Below are positions 17,909 through 27,144 of a DNA stretch of 64,000 bases, one piece after another; positions within the stretch are counted from its first letter, which is position 1, and every line of letters starts with the position of its first letter. Both the position numbers and the translations under genes were made by a program. The notes beneath the pieces are model-generated. The model saw only the letters and a list, made by a program, of their open reading frames with translations. It was not told the DNA's origin and did not search any database. The stretch is from QNYZ01 sp964577615 (GTDB taxonomy: Bacteria > Desulfobacterota > Desulfobacteria > Desulfobacterales > QNYZ01): contig CAZNZW010000007.1 of the NCBI GenBank assembly GCA_964577615.1, forward strand, positions 1 to 64,000, in the 5' to 3' direction.

Positions 17909-18538
17909 TTATGTCTTCGGCAGGTTTGAACCCATATGAGGGATCCTGGAGACCCCGCCCGGATCCAACCCGTCAAACAGATGCCGTAGGGATTGCAGCA
18001 GGGACGCCTTCATGGCCCGGACATGATCCGGCTGAAGATTGTCTTTCCACCGGGGATATCCGCCTTTCCAGACATATTGGATCAATTGCTGAAAAACCGG
18101 GCGGCTGAACCGGTAGCCGCCTAAGGTGATTTCGAGCTCGTCCGCCGCCGCAATCAACGGGATATTGACAGGACGGGCATAGGGAGAGATGAGGGCCTTC
18201 ATGGTTCCCTGGGTATCGGCGCACCGGGGATTTTGCTTAAAACGGCGGGGATCGTCGGGAAACGGAAACCGGCGGTAGACGTCACCGATAAACCCGGTGT
18301 AACGCACTCCGTGGATGGCCCCCATCAAATCGCCGATGTCTTCGGGTTGATCAATGACGTATCCCGGTAAAAAAACAGGTGACAACTGGCTGCCCGGCTG
18401 CCCGGCATACCGGGATAAACGGCGGCAGAACACCGTTGAAAAAAAGAAGTATTTTTCCAGAAGCAGCATATCCGATTCAATATTAAAAAACCCGAAGGCC
18501 ACGTCGCCATGGCTGAGGGTACGAAAAGCTAACGGCAT
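17909..18538 (-). CDS. Conserved-looking hypothetical protein
   Basis: 209 residues; I do not recognise the family. It begins MPLAFRTLSHGDVAFGFFNIESDMLLLE, has no signal peptide or membrane helix, and has a regular mix of helices and strands. The codon composition matches the neighbours, and it sits between mutM and the beta-helix gene on the same strand with short gaps, so it is probably real. No function is offered. Confidence 0.6.
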   Translation of the reverse strand: MPLAFRTLSHGDVAFGFFNIESDMLLLEKYFFFSTVFCRRLSRYAGQPGSQLSPVFLPGYVIDQPEDIGDLMGAIHGVRYTGFIGDVYRRFPFPDDPRRFKQNPRCADTQGTMKALISPYARPVNIPLIAAADELEITLGGYRFSRPVFQQLIQYVWKGGYPRWKDNLQPDHVRAMKASLLQSLRHLFDGLDPGGVSRIPHMGSNLPKT

Positions 18539-18589
18539 GACGCCCCTTGCGGATCTGTTTCCATATTATTAAAATATCCCGTATCGCAG

Positions 18590-19438
18590 CTATGCATTGT
18601 CTTCAGGGTTCACCGGCTGACAGATCTCGCAGACAAAGGAACTCCGCTGCCCCACGATCAACCGGCGAACGGGCCCCCGGCATCGCGGGCAGGGCATATC
18701 CGTCCGGCGAAATATCCGCAATTGTTTTTTATTACTTCCCCTGCGGCCGGTGGCGGAGCTGAATCCTGTTTCACCGCCGCCCAGCGTGGTCCCTTTGTTC
18801 CTGATCCCCTGCCGCAGCACCCGGCGAATCGCCCGGTGCAGCCGTTTGATCTCGATGGCATCCAGGGTCGCGGTATTCCGGCACGGATGCAATTTCGCCT
18901 GCCAGAGCGCTTCGTCCACATAGATATTGCCCATCCCCGCGATAAAGGTCTGATCGAGCAGCAACGGTTTCAACATCCGCCTGCGCGGTACCATCAGCCG
19001 CGTCAGCGCTTTGGCGGTAAAGGTCCGCGACAGGGGTTCGGGACCCAGTCTGGCTAAAATTTTTTCAGGATTATCCACAAGGAAAAACCGGCCGAACTTA
19101 CGCGGGTCGTGGTACCGCAGCCGCCGGCCATCGGACAGCGCCAGGACAACATGATCGTGCGCCCCCCGTCTGGGTTTCCCCGCATCCAGATACAGATGCC
19201 CGGTCATCCGCAGGTGGACCAGCAGGTGAGTCGGCCCGGACAGATCAAGGATGATATATTTGCCCCGGCGCCGGATACCGGTCACAGTCAGTCCGGTTAA
19301 GCGGGTGCGAAACCGTGCGGTGGTCGGTTCGGCAATGATACGGGGATAAAACACCTGAACGCGGGCGATCACCCGACCGACGAGTTTCGCCCTTAACAGA
19401 TCGTCTATGACGGTTTGGACTTCCGGCAACTCTGGCAT
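18590..19438 (-). CDS. mutM: Formamidopyrimidine-DNA glycosylase (Fpg/MutM)
   Basis: 282 residues. Base-excision-repair enzyme for 8-oxoguanine. The N-terminus is MPELPEVQTV: Pro2 is the nucleophile and Glu3 the catalytic acid, which fixes the start. The helix-two-turn-helix region reads QTFIAGMGNIYVDEALW. The C-terminal zinc finger is complete (CPRCRGPV ... CEICQ). Length is normal. Confidence 0.96.
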   Translation of the reverse strand: MPELPEVQTVIDDLLRAKLVGRVIARVQVFYPRIIAEPTTARFRTRLTGLTVTGIRRRGKYIILDLSGPTHLLVHLRMTGHLYLDAGKPRRGAHDHVVLALSDGRRLRYHDPRKFGRFFLVDNPEKILARLGPEPLSRTFTAKALTRLMVPRRRMLKPLLLDQTFIAGMGNIYVDEALWQAKLHPCRNTATLDAIEIKRLHRAIRRVLRQGIRNKGTTLGGGETGFSSATGRRGSNKKQLRIFRRTDMPCPRCRGPVRRLIVGQRSSFVCEICQPVNPEDNA

Positions 19439-19517
19439 CGTACTATTTTTTTCAGATAATCATAATATCGTTGTAAAACAGACCGAATGTTTACCATTCT
19501 CATTCGTTCATGGCGCA

Positions 19518-21221
19518 TCACATCAGATAAAAGCCCAGGGTAATATCATTCTTATCCGAGCCGAGAAACTGGCCTCCCACGTACGTTTTGTTGACATTTT
19601 TTATGCGGATCTGTTTGACGATTTTAGACCGGACGCGGTTGTCCAGGGTAAACTTTACCCGAAGCCGGTCCCCCGTCAGCAGACGGTTGGAACCTTCGGT
19701 ATGAAAGCCGATCCCGTTTTTAGAAATATTGGCAATCCGGATTTTTCCCGAGTATCCGGCCGAATCCGACACAAGGCTCCTGCTTTTTATCTGCAGAAAA
19801 ACCCCTTCCAGATCAACGGATTTACGATAAAAGGAGCGCTTTTCCGGTGTCAGATCGAATGCAAACCCGCAGGGGCAGGTGGCGGTAATGGTTTTGTTAA
19901 AGGCTTTAAAACGATCCAGGCCGACAGGATCCTGACGCATGCATTGCGGACAGGTGATCATCATCTTTTCATCTATAATCGGAACCTTAACCATTTCAGG
20001 GCTGGCATGGCCGGTATCCGCGCTGACGTATTGCCATTGCGGTGTTTTTAATTTTTCCCGCTGATCAGCCGTGATATCAAAAATATGGTGAAGTTCTCCC
20101 GTCTCGGTAATTTCCTGGATTTCAAAAGTCGCCGGCGCACCAGCGGACGGAGGGGCATCAGGCACCGGCGCCACCCGCTCCGGCAGGTCCGGAGAGACCG
20201 TCTGGACCCGCCGGTGCCGGTTCAGCCAGTCGGTTTCGTTCTGCCGGCGCCGGATGGCATTTAAAAAAGCCTGGCCGGCAAACTGGAAAAGCTGTCGTTC
20301 CCCGCTGCCCCAGTGATCCTGTTTATCACACGCGTCATAGCCGATCACACCGCCCACACGCCGGCCCAGCTGCAGCACAAAATAGGCAAACGACCGGGTT
20401 TCCGCCAGGTGCAGGGACTCCAGATCGTCATGCCAGCGACCCGACTCAGCGGTCACATCTGCCACCTGCAGCATCCGGTCCTGCCGGATCGTTTCTTTGA
20501 GTCCGGGCAGATTATTCAAGTCCAGAGCGCCGGCCGGTTTCCGGACGGGAACTGTATCCGGCGCACACCACTCATGGGTCAGGGTCACGCCGGTCGCTTT
20601 TTCATCCACAACGCCGAGATAAGTCCGCTCAACTTCGGTAAACATCGCCAGGGTCTTCAATTCGTGATTGATGGTCGCATCTATATCCCGGGCCGGGCAT
20701 CGGATCAGACGGGCTGTCAGGGTACGGGTAATGTTTTCGATATCCAGCCGGCGGGCCAGCAGATCCAGCGCCCGCCGCCGCCGGGTATAATCCCGCAGGG
20801 ACACCTGCATGGCATCGATCTTGCCTTTCCAGTTCCGGATAAGGGTGCATTTTAACTTGGCATTAAAGGCAGAGCACCCTTTCCGGCGTAACCGGATTTC
20901 AAAATTCTGTTCATTGCGGGTCGCAAAAAGCGCATTCCGGTGAATAAAAAAGTCAACCAGATCTTCCGCCTGGATGAAAAGGGTAAACGGTTTTTCAATG
21001 AGGGCGATCCGCTCAATACCGAGAAGAGCGGCGCTGGTGCCATCCGTATCAAGGATGAGGCCGCTGGCCCCGATGATGATTCGCCCCGATTTGGCATCCG
21101 GGCTGTCGATGTCACCGAAGAACGGCGTGATCTGCCGCCCGCCGTCGCAGACCGGGCAGGCCGGAACGGTAGCGGCCCCGCATACCGGGCAACTTTCAGC
21201 GGCAGTGGCGGGTTTATCCAT
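19518..21221 (-). CDS. PAS-like / GAF / zinc-ribbon / PilZ signalling protein
   Basis: 567 residues from the ATG at 21221, which has GGAAG upstream; an ATG 11 codons earlier has no such site. It has a small cysteine cluster at the N-terminus (CPVCGAA ... CPVCDGG), then a PAS-like sensing region (about 40-150). A GAF-like domain follows (about 180-330, FTEVERTYLGVV ... GGVIGYDAC). A second zinc ribbon reads CPQCMRQDP ... CPCG. The C-terminal PilZ domain has both c-di-GMP-binding motifs, RSFYR and NISKNG. It is therefore a c-di-GMP-responsive protein with two possible input domains. Cytoplasmic; no membrane helix. The output is unknown. Confidence 0.78.
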   Translation of the reverse strand: MDKPATAAESCPVCGAATVPACPVCDGGRQITPFFGDIDSPDAKSGRIIIGASGLILDTDGTSAALLGIERIALIEKPFTLFIQAEDLVDFFIHRNALFATRNEQNFEIRLRRKGCSAFNAKLKCTLIRNWKGKIDAMQVSLRDYTRRRRALDLLARRLDIENITRTLTARLIRCPARDIDATINHELKTLAMFTEVERTYLGVVDEKATGVTLTHEWCAPDTVPVRKPAGALDLNNLPGLKETIRQDRMLQVADVTAESGRWHDDLESLHLAETRSFAYFVLQLGRRVGGVIGYDACDKQDHWGSGERQLFQFAGQAFLNAIRRRQNETDWLNRHRRVQTVSPDLPERVAPVPDAPPSAGAPATFEIQEITETGELHHIFDITADQREKLKTPQWQYVSADTGHASPEMVKVPIIDEKMMITCPQCMRQDPVGLDRFKAFNKTITATCPCGFAFDLTPEKRSFYRKSVDLEGVFLQIKSRSLVSDSAGYSGKIRIANISKNGIGFHTEGSNRLLTGDRLRVKFTLDNRVRSKIVKQIRIKNVNKTYVGGQFLGSDKNDITLGFYLM

Positions 21222-21341
21222 ATGTATTTTATCTTCCAAAACAATTCCGTCCATGGCAGAAGATTTTGTCCAAGCGTCCCTGCCCGATTAATCAAGCACT
21301 GCGCATCAAACCGAAAACAGGATCTTCCGGCTGACTGGCGG

Positions 21342-22892
21342 TCATCCCTGGGGCGGCACCAGGACCGACGGGAACCGCGCGACGTCCGTATGAGGCAGAA
21401 ATCTGGCCGCCGAAAAACGGTTCATAAAGTCCTGATTCACGTTCAGCTCCATGTAGGTAATCCGGTCCCGAATTCGATCGATTTCATCCGGCACCTCCCG
21501 GGACAGCAGGGCCATGGTGGCGCCTTCCAGGGAGCTGTTTCCCAGAGATTGATATGTGGCCAGCGGCAGATCGGGAATCATGCCGATGGCAATGGCCGAT
21601 ACAGGATCGATAAAGGCGCCGAATGTACCGGCAATGTAAAATCGGTTTAAATCGTCAAACGCCAGGCCCATGTGGCTGGTGATCGTCTCAAGAATGGTGT
21701 ACATGGCCGCCTTGGAGCGGATCAGGCTGTCGATATCGGCCTGGCTGATGGTCAGCGCCCGGCCCCGGCCCGATGCCGATGCGGGGGCCACGACCAGCTG
21801 TGCCAGGCCGTTTTCCTTCACGAGACGATCGCCGCAGGCCGATGACACAAATTTTCCCCGCAGATCGAGGAAACCCGCCAGAAAGAGATGGGCCGCCAGA
21901 TCGATCATGCCGGACCCGCAGATGCCCACCGGCGGCATGTCATCGATGGTTGTCAGATCCCACTGGCCGGTGGCCGGGTCGATCCGCACCCGTTCGATGA
22001 CGCCCGGCCCGGCCATCATCCCCATGCGGGACACCCCGCCTTCCAGCGCCGGCCCGGCCGCGCCCGCACAGGCCATGAGCCAGTCCCGGTTTCCGACAAC
22101 GACTTCGGCATTCGTCCCGACATCCACAAGGATACTTGTTTCCGTCTGTTGATACAGGCCGGAAGAAAGAATACCGGCAATCAGATCTCCGCCAAAATAG
22201 CTGCCGATATTGGGAAAAACAAGTACCCGCGCACCGGGGCTGGCAGTCAGGCCAAGATCAGCGGCGCGCTGGACCCCCGGCCGGTTAACCACCGGAATGT
22301 ACGGTTCCCGGATCATGAAGCGCGGTTCCAGCCCCATCAACAGATGGGTCATGACGGTGTTGCCTGCCACGGACAGAAGGTAAACATCAGCAGGCGTCAA
22401 TCCGCACTGCCGGCACAGACGTCCCATGCCGGCATTCAGGGCGTCGACAATCAGGCGCTGCAGATGATCCCGTTTCTCCGCATCATCGGCATAGTGAATG
22501 CGCGTCAAAACATCCGGACCGATCACCGCCTGCGGGTTATCCACCGTATCCTCGGCCAGGACAGCGCCCCCGTCCAGATCCAGCAGGCGCATCACCACCC
22601 GGCTGGTGCCCAGGTCAACGGCCATCCCCGCCGCAGTCCGGCCACGGTCTGCCGTTATGCCGACCAGCAGCCACTGGCCGCCGTCTTTAAACAGGATACA
22701 CCGCGGCTGATAACCGCATTGCCGGATCCGGGCCGGCAGGGTCTGCATCAGGGCCAAGTCGATCCGCAGGCGATCAATTTTAAAGGCCGCTTTAAGGCCA
22801 TCGGCCAGCCGGTCCACATCGGCGGTATTATTGGCCAGAGACGGGGGGTCCAGCGTGATGGTCTTTACCCACAGGGACGTCGATCTGTTCAT
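21342..22892 (-). CDS. RACo-like ASKHA ATPase lacking the [2Fe-2S] domain (DUF4445)
   Basis: 516 residues. Reductive activators of corrinoid proteins (RACo/RamA/AcsV) normally carry an N-terminal [2Fe-2S] domain, a linker and a C-terminal ASKHA ATPase. Here the linker (VKTITLDPPSLANNTADVDRLADGL) and the ASKHA part (GMAVDLGTSRVVMRLLDL; ILVDVGTNAEVVVG; ACAGAAGPALEGG; FYIAGTFGAFID) are present, but no cysteine-rich ferredoxin domain precedes them. An in-frame TAG lies upstream, so the gene is not simply mis-started. It begins seven bases after the Sir2 gene. The electron donor would have to come from another protein, or the role may have changed. Confidence 0.82.
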   Translation of the reverse strand: MNRSTSLWVKTITLDPPSLANNTADVDRLADGLKAAFKIDRLRIDLALMQTLPARIRQCGYQPRCILFKDGGQWLLVGITADRGRTAAGMAVDLGTSRVVMRLLDLDGGAVLAEDTVDNPQAVIGPDVLTRIHYADDAEKRDHLQRLIVDALNAGMGRLCRQCGLTPADVYLLSVAGNTVMTHLLMGLEPRFMIREPYIPVVNRPGVQRAADLGLTASPGARVLVFPNIGSYFGGDLIAGILSSGLYQQTETSILVDVGTNAEVVVGNRDWLMACAGAAGPALEGGVSRMGMMAGPGVIERVRIDPATGQWDLTTIDDMPPVGICGSGMIDLAAHLFLAGFLDLRGKFVSSACGDRLVKENGLAQLVVAPASASGRGRALTISQADIDSLIRSKAAMYTILETITSHMGLAFDDLNRFYIAGTFGAFIDPVSAIAIGMIPDLPLATYQSLGNSSLEGATMALLSREVPDEIDRIRDRITYMELNVNQDFMNRFSAARFLPHTDVARFPSVLVPPQG

Positions 22893-22899
22893 GCCGCGG

Positions 22900-23646
22900 C
22901 TACCCCAGCCTTTCTAAGCGGGACAAAACAGCGTTCATGACCTGACCGCTGCCGCCCTGGATAATATAATGGCTGATCGATCCGGTCAGGGGGGTGGGTT
23001 CCGGGTTGATTTCGATGACCGTGGCGCCGCTCTCCCGGGCCAGCACCGGCATATGGGCCGCCGGCTGAACCGTGGCGGATGTCCCCATAACCAACATCAC
23101 GTCACAGGTGGTGGCAGCCGCCCGGGACCGCATCAGCGCATCGGGCGGAATCATTTCACCAAAGAAAATACATTCCGGCCGGAAAATACCGCCGCATTCG
23201 CATCGCGGCGGCAGGTTATCCATGGACAGGTCCGCCGTTCGGCATTTTGCGCCGCAATCGGTGCAGCACTGCCCGGCGAAATTACCATGAAACTCGACCA
23301 CATCCGCGCTGCCGGCCGCCTGGTGCAGCCCGTCCACATTCTGTGTAATGATCGTTTTTAATTTCCCCATCTTTTCCAGCCGGGCCAGACCGATATGCGC
23401 ATCGTTGGGCCGGGCCGCATCAAGGACCGCTTTCATGTCCTTGATCAGGACCCGCCAGACCTTCTCCGGGTCACGATAAAAGGCATCGATGTGAGCATAT
23501 TCCATGGGATCGACTGTTTCCCAGAGCCCGCCCGGGCCGCGAAAGGGCGGAATACCGCTTTCCACGGAAATCCCCGCGCCGGTCAGGGCCGCAATACAGT
23601 CTGCGGCGGCAATCGCTTCCACCGCCCTGTCAATCCATGCGTTCAC
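22900..23646 (-). CDS. Sir2-family NAD-dependent protein deacylase
   Basis: 248 residues, starting at GTG 23646 two bases after the MBL gene stop. The NAD-binding motifs GAGISVESGIPPFRG and TQNVDGLH and the catalytic His in VEFHGNF are intact. Four zinc cysteines are seen (CCTDCGAKC region and CECGG). It removes acyl groups from lysines, giving nicotinamide and O-acyl-ADP-ribose. The substrate-loop pair that marks desuccinylases is not obvious, so acyl specificity is open. A second, unrelated deacetylase (AcuC-type) is encoded 3 kb away. Confidence 0.92.
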   Translation of the reverse strand: MNAWIDRAVEAIAAADCIAALTGAGISVESGIPPFRGPGGLWETVDPMEYAHIDAFYRDPEKVWRVLIKDMKAVLDAARPNDAHIGLARLEKMGKLKTIITQNVDGLHQAAGSADVVEFHGNFAGQCCTDCGAKCRTADLSMDNLPPRCECGGIFRPECIFFGEMIPPDALMRSRAAATTCDVMLVMGTSATVQPAAHMPVLARESGATVIEINPEPTPLTGSISHYIIQGGSGQVMNAVLSRLERLG

Positions 23647-23648
23647 GC

Positions 23649-24494
23649 CTAAATCTCAAATTCCATGTCGGCGGCCACCGCCATACAGGTCAGGGAGCTG
23701 CGCGCGTCGGCAATCTGCCGGCGGGCATCTTCGACCATTGCCGCCACCTCGTCGTCGGTGCGATCCTGGTTGATGTGGAACAGCCCCACCTGACCGACAC
23801 GGGCATCCATGGCCAGTTTTACGACTTCCGGGTATTCGGAATGTCCCCAGCCGACAAACGATGTATATTCCGCCGCCGTGTATTCGGCATCGTGAATCAA
23901 CAGGTCCACATCTTTACAGAAAGCCCGGTAATCCTCAAAAGATTTCCCCCCGGCATGGGTATAGCCCAGTTCGTTATCCGTTAAAAAGACAAAGGATTTA
24001 CCCGCTTCGGTAAATTTATACCCGCTGCCACCGTTGGGGTGGCTGATGGGAATCGGCTCAATATGGATGGAATCGATGTCGAACGCCACCGGGTCCAGAT
24101 TCCGCAAAACAATATTTGCTTTGCTTTTCAGGCAGCGAATCGGGAAATAGGGTGGGGTCATCAGATCCGAGAACATGCGGTCGATGAACGTCTCATGAAA
24201 AGGACAATGATACATGTTAATGGTTATTTTCTGGCTGTGCAGCGGCTTGAAAAAAGGAAACCCGATAATATGATCCAGGTGGGCATGGGTGAACAGGATA
24301 TGGTATGCCGATACCCGGGGCTGCCGCGTCAACACATCGTTGCCAAGCCGACGGATTCCCGAACCGGCGTCGATAATAATCGTCACGCCGTTGCGGGACT
24401 GAACCTCCAGGCATGTGGTATCGCCGCCAAATGTCAGATACTCCCGGCCGGAAACCGGAATCGACCCCCGGGACCCCCAGCATTTAATTTTCAT
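23649..24494 (-). CDS. Metallo-beta-lactamase-fold hydrolase
   Basis: 281 residues. It begins MKIKCWGSRGSIPVSG and has FGGDTTCLEV, typical of the RNase Z/PhnP-like branch. The metal motif is THAHLDH, with further ligands in PISHPNGG and LIHDAEYT. No membrane segment. The exact substrate (a cyclic phosphodiester or a nucleotide) cannot be decided. Confidence 0.85.
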   Translation of the reverse strand: MKIKCWGSRGSIPVSGREYLTFGGDTTCLEVQSRNGVTIIIDAGSGIRRLGNDVLTRQPRVSAYHILFTHAHLDHIIGFPFFKPLHSQKITINMYHCPFHETFIDRMFSDLMTPPYFPIRCLKSKANIVLRNLDPVAFDIDSIHIEPIPISHPNGGSGYKFTEAGKSFVFLTDNELGYTHAGGKSFEDYRAFCKDVDLLIHDAEYTAAEYTSFVGWGHSEYPEVVKLAMDARVGQVGLFHINQDRTDDEVAAMVEDARRQIADARSSLTCMAVAADMEFEI

Positions 24495-24604
24495 GGATAC
24501 ACTTTCACGATGGAATCACCTTCGCGGTATCGGTTAAGGGCCAAGGTCCGTCGGTCCGGTCAGTCGAAGCGGGGCATATATACTACCGATATCCGTTCCC
24601 CGCG

Positions 24605-25429
24605 TCAACGGGTGCTGACGAGAAACGTATGCCAGGTGCCTTCGTGTTCCCAGGCACGAACAATGGATGCGCCCTGCAGGCGCAGCTGATCGGTGATCAA
24701 CCGGGCTTCGCTGCGCAGCAGTCCGGAAAGAATCAGCCAGGGTTTCCGGCGAAAGCCCGGCGCCGTGACCATCCGTTTCATTACATCAAAATGGATATTG
24801 GCCACAAGCAGATCGGCCCGGCAGTCGACAAAAGCGCCGGCCTGCCCCTGAACGGTCAATACCCGCTCTTCCAGATGATTCTGCCGGACATTCAGACAGG
24901 CCGTCCGGGCCGCCAGATGGTTCAGATCCACTGCCAGAACCCGCCGGGCGCCCAGCCGGGCCGCCGCCAGGGCCAGCAATCCCGTCCCCGTTCCCAGGTC
25001 AAGGACGGTTGCCGGGCATGTTCGGTCCCGGAGCATCTCCAGGGCCGCCAGGCAGTCCCGGGTCGTCGGGTGCAGCCCGTTCCCGAAAACCACGCCCGGG
25101 TCCAGTAAAATATCGAGGCGCGTTTCAGCGCCTGTGCCGGCCGGGGGAGACGCCCAGGGCGGATAAATATTAAACCGGCCGGCGGTAAATGGCGCGAGCC
25201 GTTCACCCTGCCATTCATCATAAGACATCCGGTATTCATCTTCCAGAGTCAGGTCCGGATGCTCGGCGACAAAGGCAGCCACCCGCGGCCGGGCCGGGGC
25301 CGAAAAAAAAAGAAAAGAAGAATCCGCTTCCTGCCAGGTTCCGATAAAACCAGCGCCGAAATCCCTGCCGGCCGCCACCCTCCCGGACAGATAATAAATA
25401 TACAGATCCTGATAGGGAGATGCCGGCAT
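24605..25429 (-). CDS. prmA: Ribosomal protein L11 methyltransferase (PrmA family)
   Basis: 274 residues, starting at ATG 25429 in a TGATG overlap with the CBS gene stop. The Rossmann methyltransferase motifs are LDPGVVFGNGLHPTTR (the PrmA-specific PGxAFGTGxHxTT version), VLDLGTGTGLLALAAARLG, VLAVDLN and VANIHFD. In PrmA the last is usually NIL, so this is a slight variant. An N-terminal ferredoxin-like substrate domain (1-90) is present but divergent. Confidence 0.85.
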   Translation of the reverse strand: MPASPYQDLYIYYLSGRVAAGRDFGAGFIGTWQEADSSFLFFSAPARPRVAAFVAEHPDLTLEDEYRMSYDEWQGERLAPFTAGRFNIYPPWASPPAGTGAETRLDILLDPGVVFGNGLHPTTRDCLAALEMLRDRTCPATVLDLGTGTGLLALAAARLGARRVLAVDLNHLAARTACLNVRQNHLEERVLTVQGQAGAFVDCRADLLVANIHFDVMKRMVTAPGFRRKPWLILSGLLRSEARLITDQLRLQGASIVRAWEHEGTWHTFLVSTR

Positions 25430-26115
25430 CAGTCCCGTTTGGGCAGCTGGTCCAGGTACCATTGCATGGGCTCGAGGAGGGTAAAGCCCAGACCTTTCAA
25501 TTTTTCCTTGATGGTCCGCACGTTCAGGGTCAGCAGGTAACAGAATACCGCCCGTTTTTCTTCATCCCAGTAGCGGGCCACCAGAATACTGCCGAGAGAA
25601 ATCTTTTCTTCAGTAACCGCATCAACAATTTTTTTCAGCTGGCCGACTTTCTCTTCCGCCAGAACGCACAACAGCGTTCCCGGTTCCCCAATGCCGAGAA
25701 CATTGATAAACGCGCGCAGCAGATCCCGGACCGAAATAATACCGTGAAGTCTGTTCCGCTCATCCACAACAGGCAGCGCGCCGACCTTGGCCCGCTGAAC
25801 CAGCAGCAGGGCATCCTGAATCGTATCCATGGGCGTGATTTTGATCAGATCCGTCGTCATGATCTGGTCTATTTTCAGATCTTCGTCGGGCAGCTGGCAT
25901 TCTTTCCGGATGGCCGGATCGGCGGTCCGGTAATATTCATGCGGGATGATGCTGCGCAGATCCCGGTCGGTCACCATGCCGACCAGGTAGCCATCTTCAC
26001 GGATAACGGGCAGGTGACGGATCCGATGCTTCTGCATCAGGTCCCGGGCGTCAAAAGCACTCGCATCCGGCCCGATGGTGATCACTTCCTTGGTCATTGT
26101 ACGGTTTACAAACAT
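25429..26115 (-). CDS. AcuB-type protein: CBS pair plus ACT-like domain
   Basis: 228 residues. Two CBS motifs (VNRTMTKEVITIGPDAS ... VTDRDLR and IMTTDLIKITPMDTI ... ISVRDLL) bind adenine nucleotides in this family. The C-terminal 75 residues look like an ACT domain. This is the arrangement of AcuB, which is encoded with the AcuC deacetylase in Bacillus. Here the AcuC-like gene lies immediately upstream on the same strand, 49 bases away. Confidence 0.85.
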   Translation of the reverse strand: MFVNRTMTKEVITIGPDASAFDARDLMQKHRIRHLPVIREDGYLVGMVTDRDLRSIIPHEYYRTADPAIRKECQLPDEDLKIDQIMTTDLIKITPMDTIQDALLLVQRAKVGALPVVDERNRLHGIISVRDLLRAFINVLGIGEPGTLLCVLAEEKVGQLKKIVDAVTEEKISLGSILVARYWDEEKRAVFCYLLTLNVRTIKEKLKGLGFTLLEPMQWYLDQLPKRD

Positions 26116-26164
26116 GGGGCGCCTCCAATTTGATGATACATTCTATTTCGCATTTGATACGCGG

Positions 26165-27118
26165 TTACCTGTGAAGCAGTATTTCAATGTGGTTCCGGGC
26201 CAGCTCGGGCAGCCGGTCCAGGTTGTAACCGCCTTCAAGGACGGAAATAATTTTCCCGTCCGCATAGATTTCAGCCATTTCCACCAGCCGCTCCATGATC
26301 CATGAAAAGCCGTCAGTAGACAGGTTCATGTCGGCCAGATGATCTTCCATATGCGCATCAAATCCCGCCGATACAAGAATGATTTCCGGTTCAAATCGTT
26401 CAAACGCCGGAAAAAGATCCCGCTCCATCAATTGTTTATATTCTTCGTCTCCCTGCCCCGGCAGCATCGGTGAATTCTTCGTAAAGCCGTGCCCGGCGCC
26501 CTCGCCGGTTTCAAATTCCCGGCCCGTTCCCGGGTAGGCAAAGGAGGGATGTTCGTGGATAGAATAATAAAAAACCGTCGGGTCCTTTTCAAAAATATGC
26601 TGCGTGCCGTTGCCGTGGTGGACGTCATAGTCCACGATGCCGACTTTTTTGACCGCCCATTTGTCGCGAAGATAGCGGGCACAGATCGCCACATTGTTAA
26701 AATAGCAGAACCCGAGTGCCCGGTCGGTTTCGGCATGATGGCCGGGCGGACGCACGGCGCAGAAGGCATTGTTGATTTCTCCGCGCATGACCCGGTCCGC
26801 CGTATCAAGGATCCCCCCCACGGCCAGAAGGGCGGTTTCAAAGGTGTCGACGCACATCTGGTTGTCCGGGTAATCAAACGTCTTTTTTCCGGAATAGCAG
26901 ACTTCCTCAAACCGATGAATGTAGGCCGGATCATGAACCGCCTCGATCCACTTCATGTCGGGCCGTGACGCCTTGATCAGGGTAAGCGCTTCCAGCAGGC
27001 CCGCATCTTTAATCCCCGCATAAACGGCTTCGAGCCTGTCGGCCACTTCTGGATGATACGGTCCGGTATCGTGGAGCAGATACCTCTCGTCATACAAAAA
27101 TCCGGTTTTATTCATCAT
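26165..27118 (-). CDS. AcuC/class II-type histone-deacetylase-fold protein
   Basis: 317 residues. Zinc-dependent lysine deacetylase fold: RPPGHHAE (His pair), GFCYFNNVAI, DYDVHHGNGTQ (Asp and His zinc ligands), SAGFDAHMEDHL (Asp ligand) and LEGGYNLD. All catalytic residues are present, so it should be active. In Bacillus the homologue regulates acetyl-CoA synthetase by deacetylation. It lies next to the AcuB-like gene and just downstream of a CooC-type ATPase. Confidence 0.9.
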   Translation of the reverse strand: MMNKTGFLYDERYLLHDTGPYHPEVADRLEAVYAGIKDAGLLEALTLIKASRPDMKWIEAVHDPAYIHRFEEVCYSGKKTFDYPDNQMCVDTFETALLAVGGILDTADRVMRGEINNAFCAVRPPGHHAETDRALGFCYFNNVAICARYLRDKWAVKKVGIVDYDVHHGNGTQHIFEKDPTVFYYSIHEHPSFAYPGTGREFETGEGAGHGFTKNSPMLPGQGDEEYKQLMERDLFPAFERFEPEIILVSAGFDAHMEDHLADMNLSTDGFSWIMERLVEMAEIYADGKIISVLEGGYNLDRLPELARNHIEILLHR

Positions 27119-27144
27119 GTCTCCTGTCGGTACGGTTGCACTGT

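Noticed and set aside
21888..22940. Long open plus-strand frame over the RACo-like gene
   Set aside because: Shadow of a gene with clear ASKHA motifs; the predicted protein is Pro/Arg/His-rich without domains.
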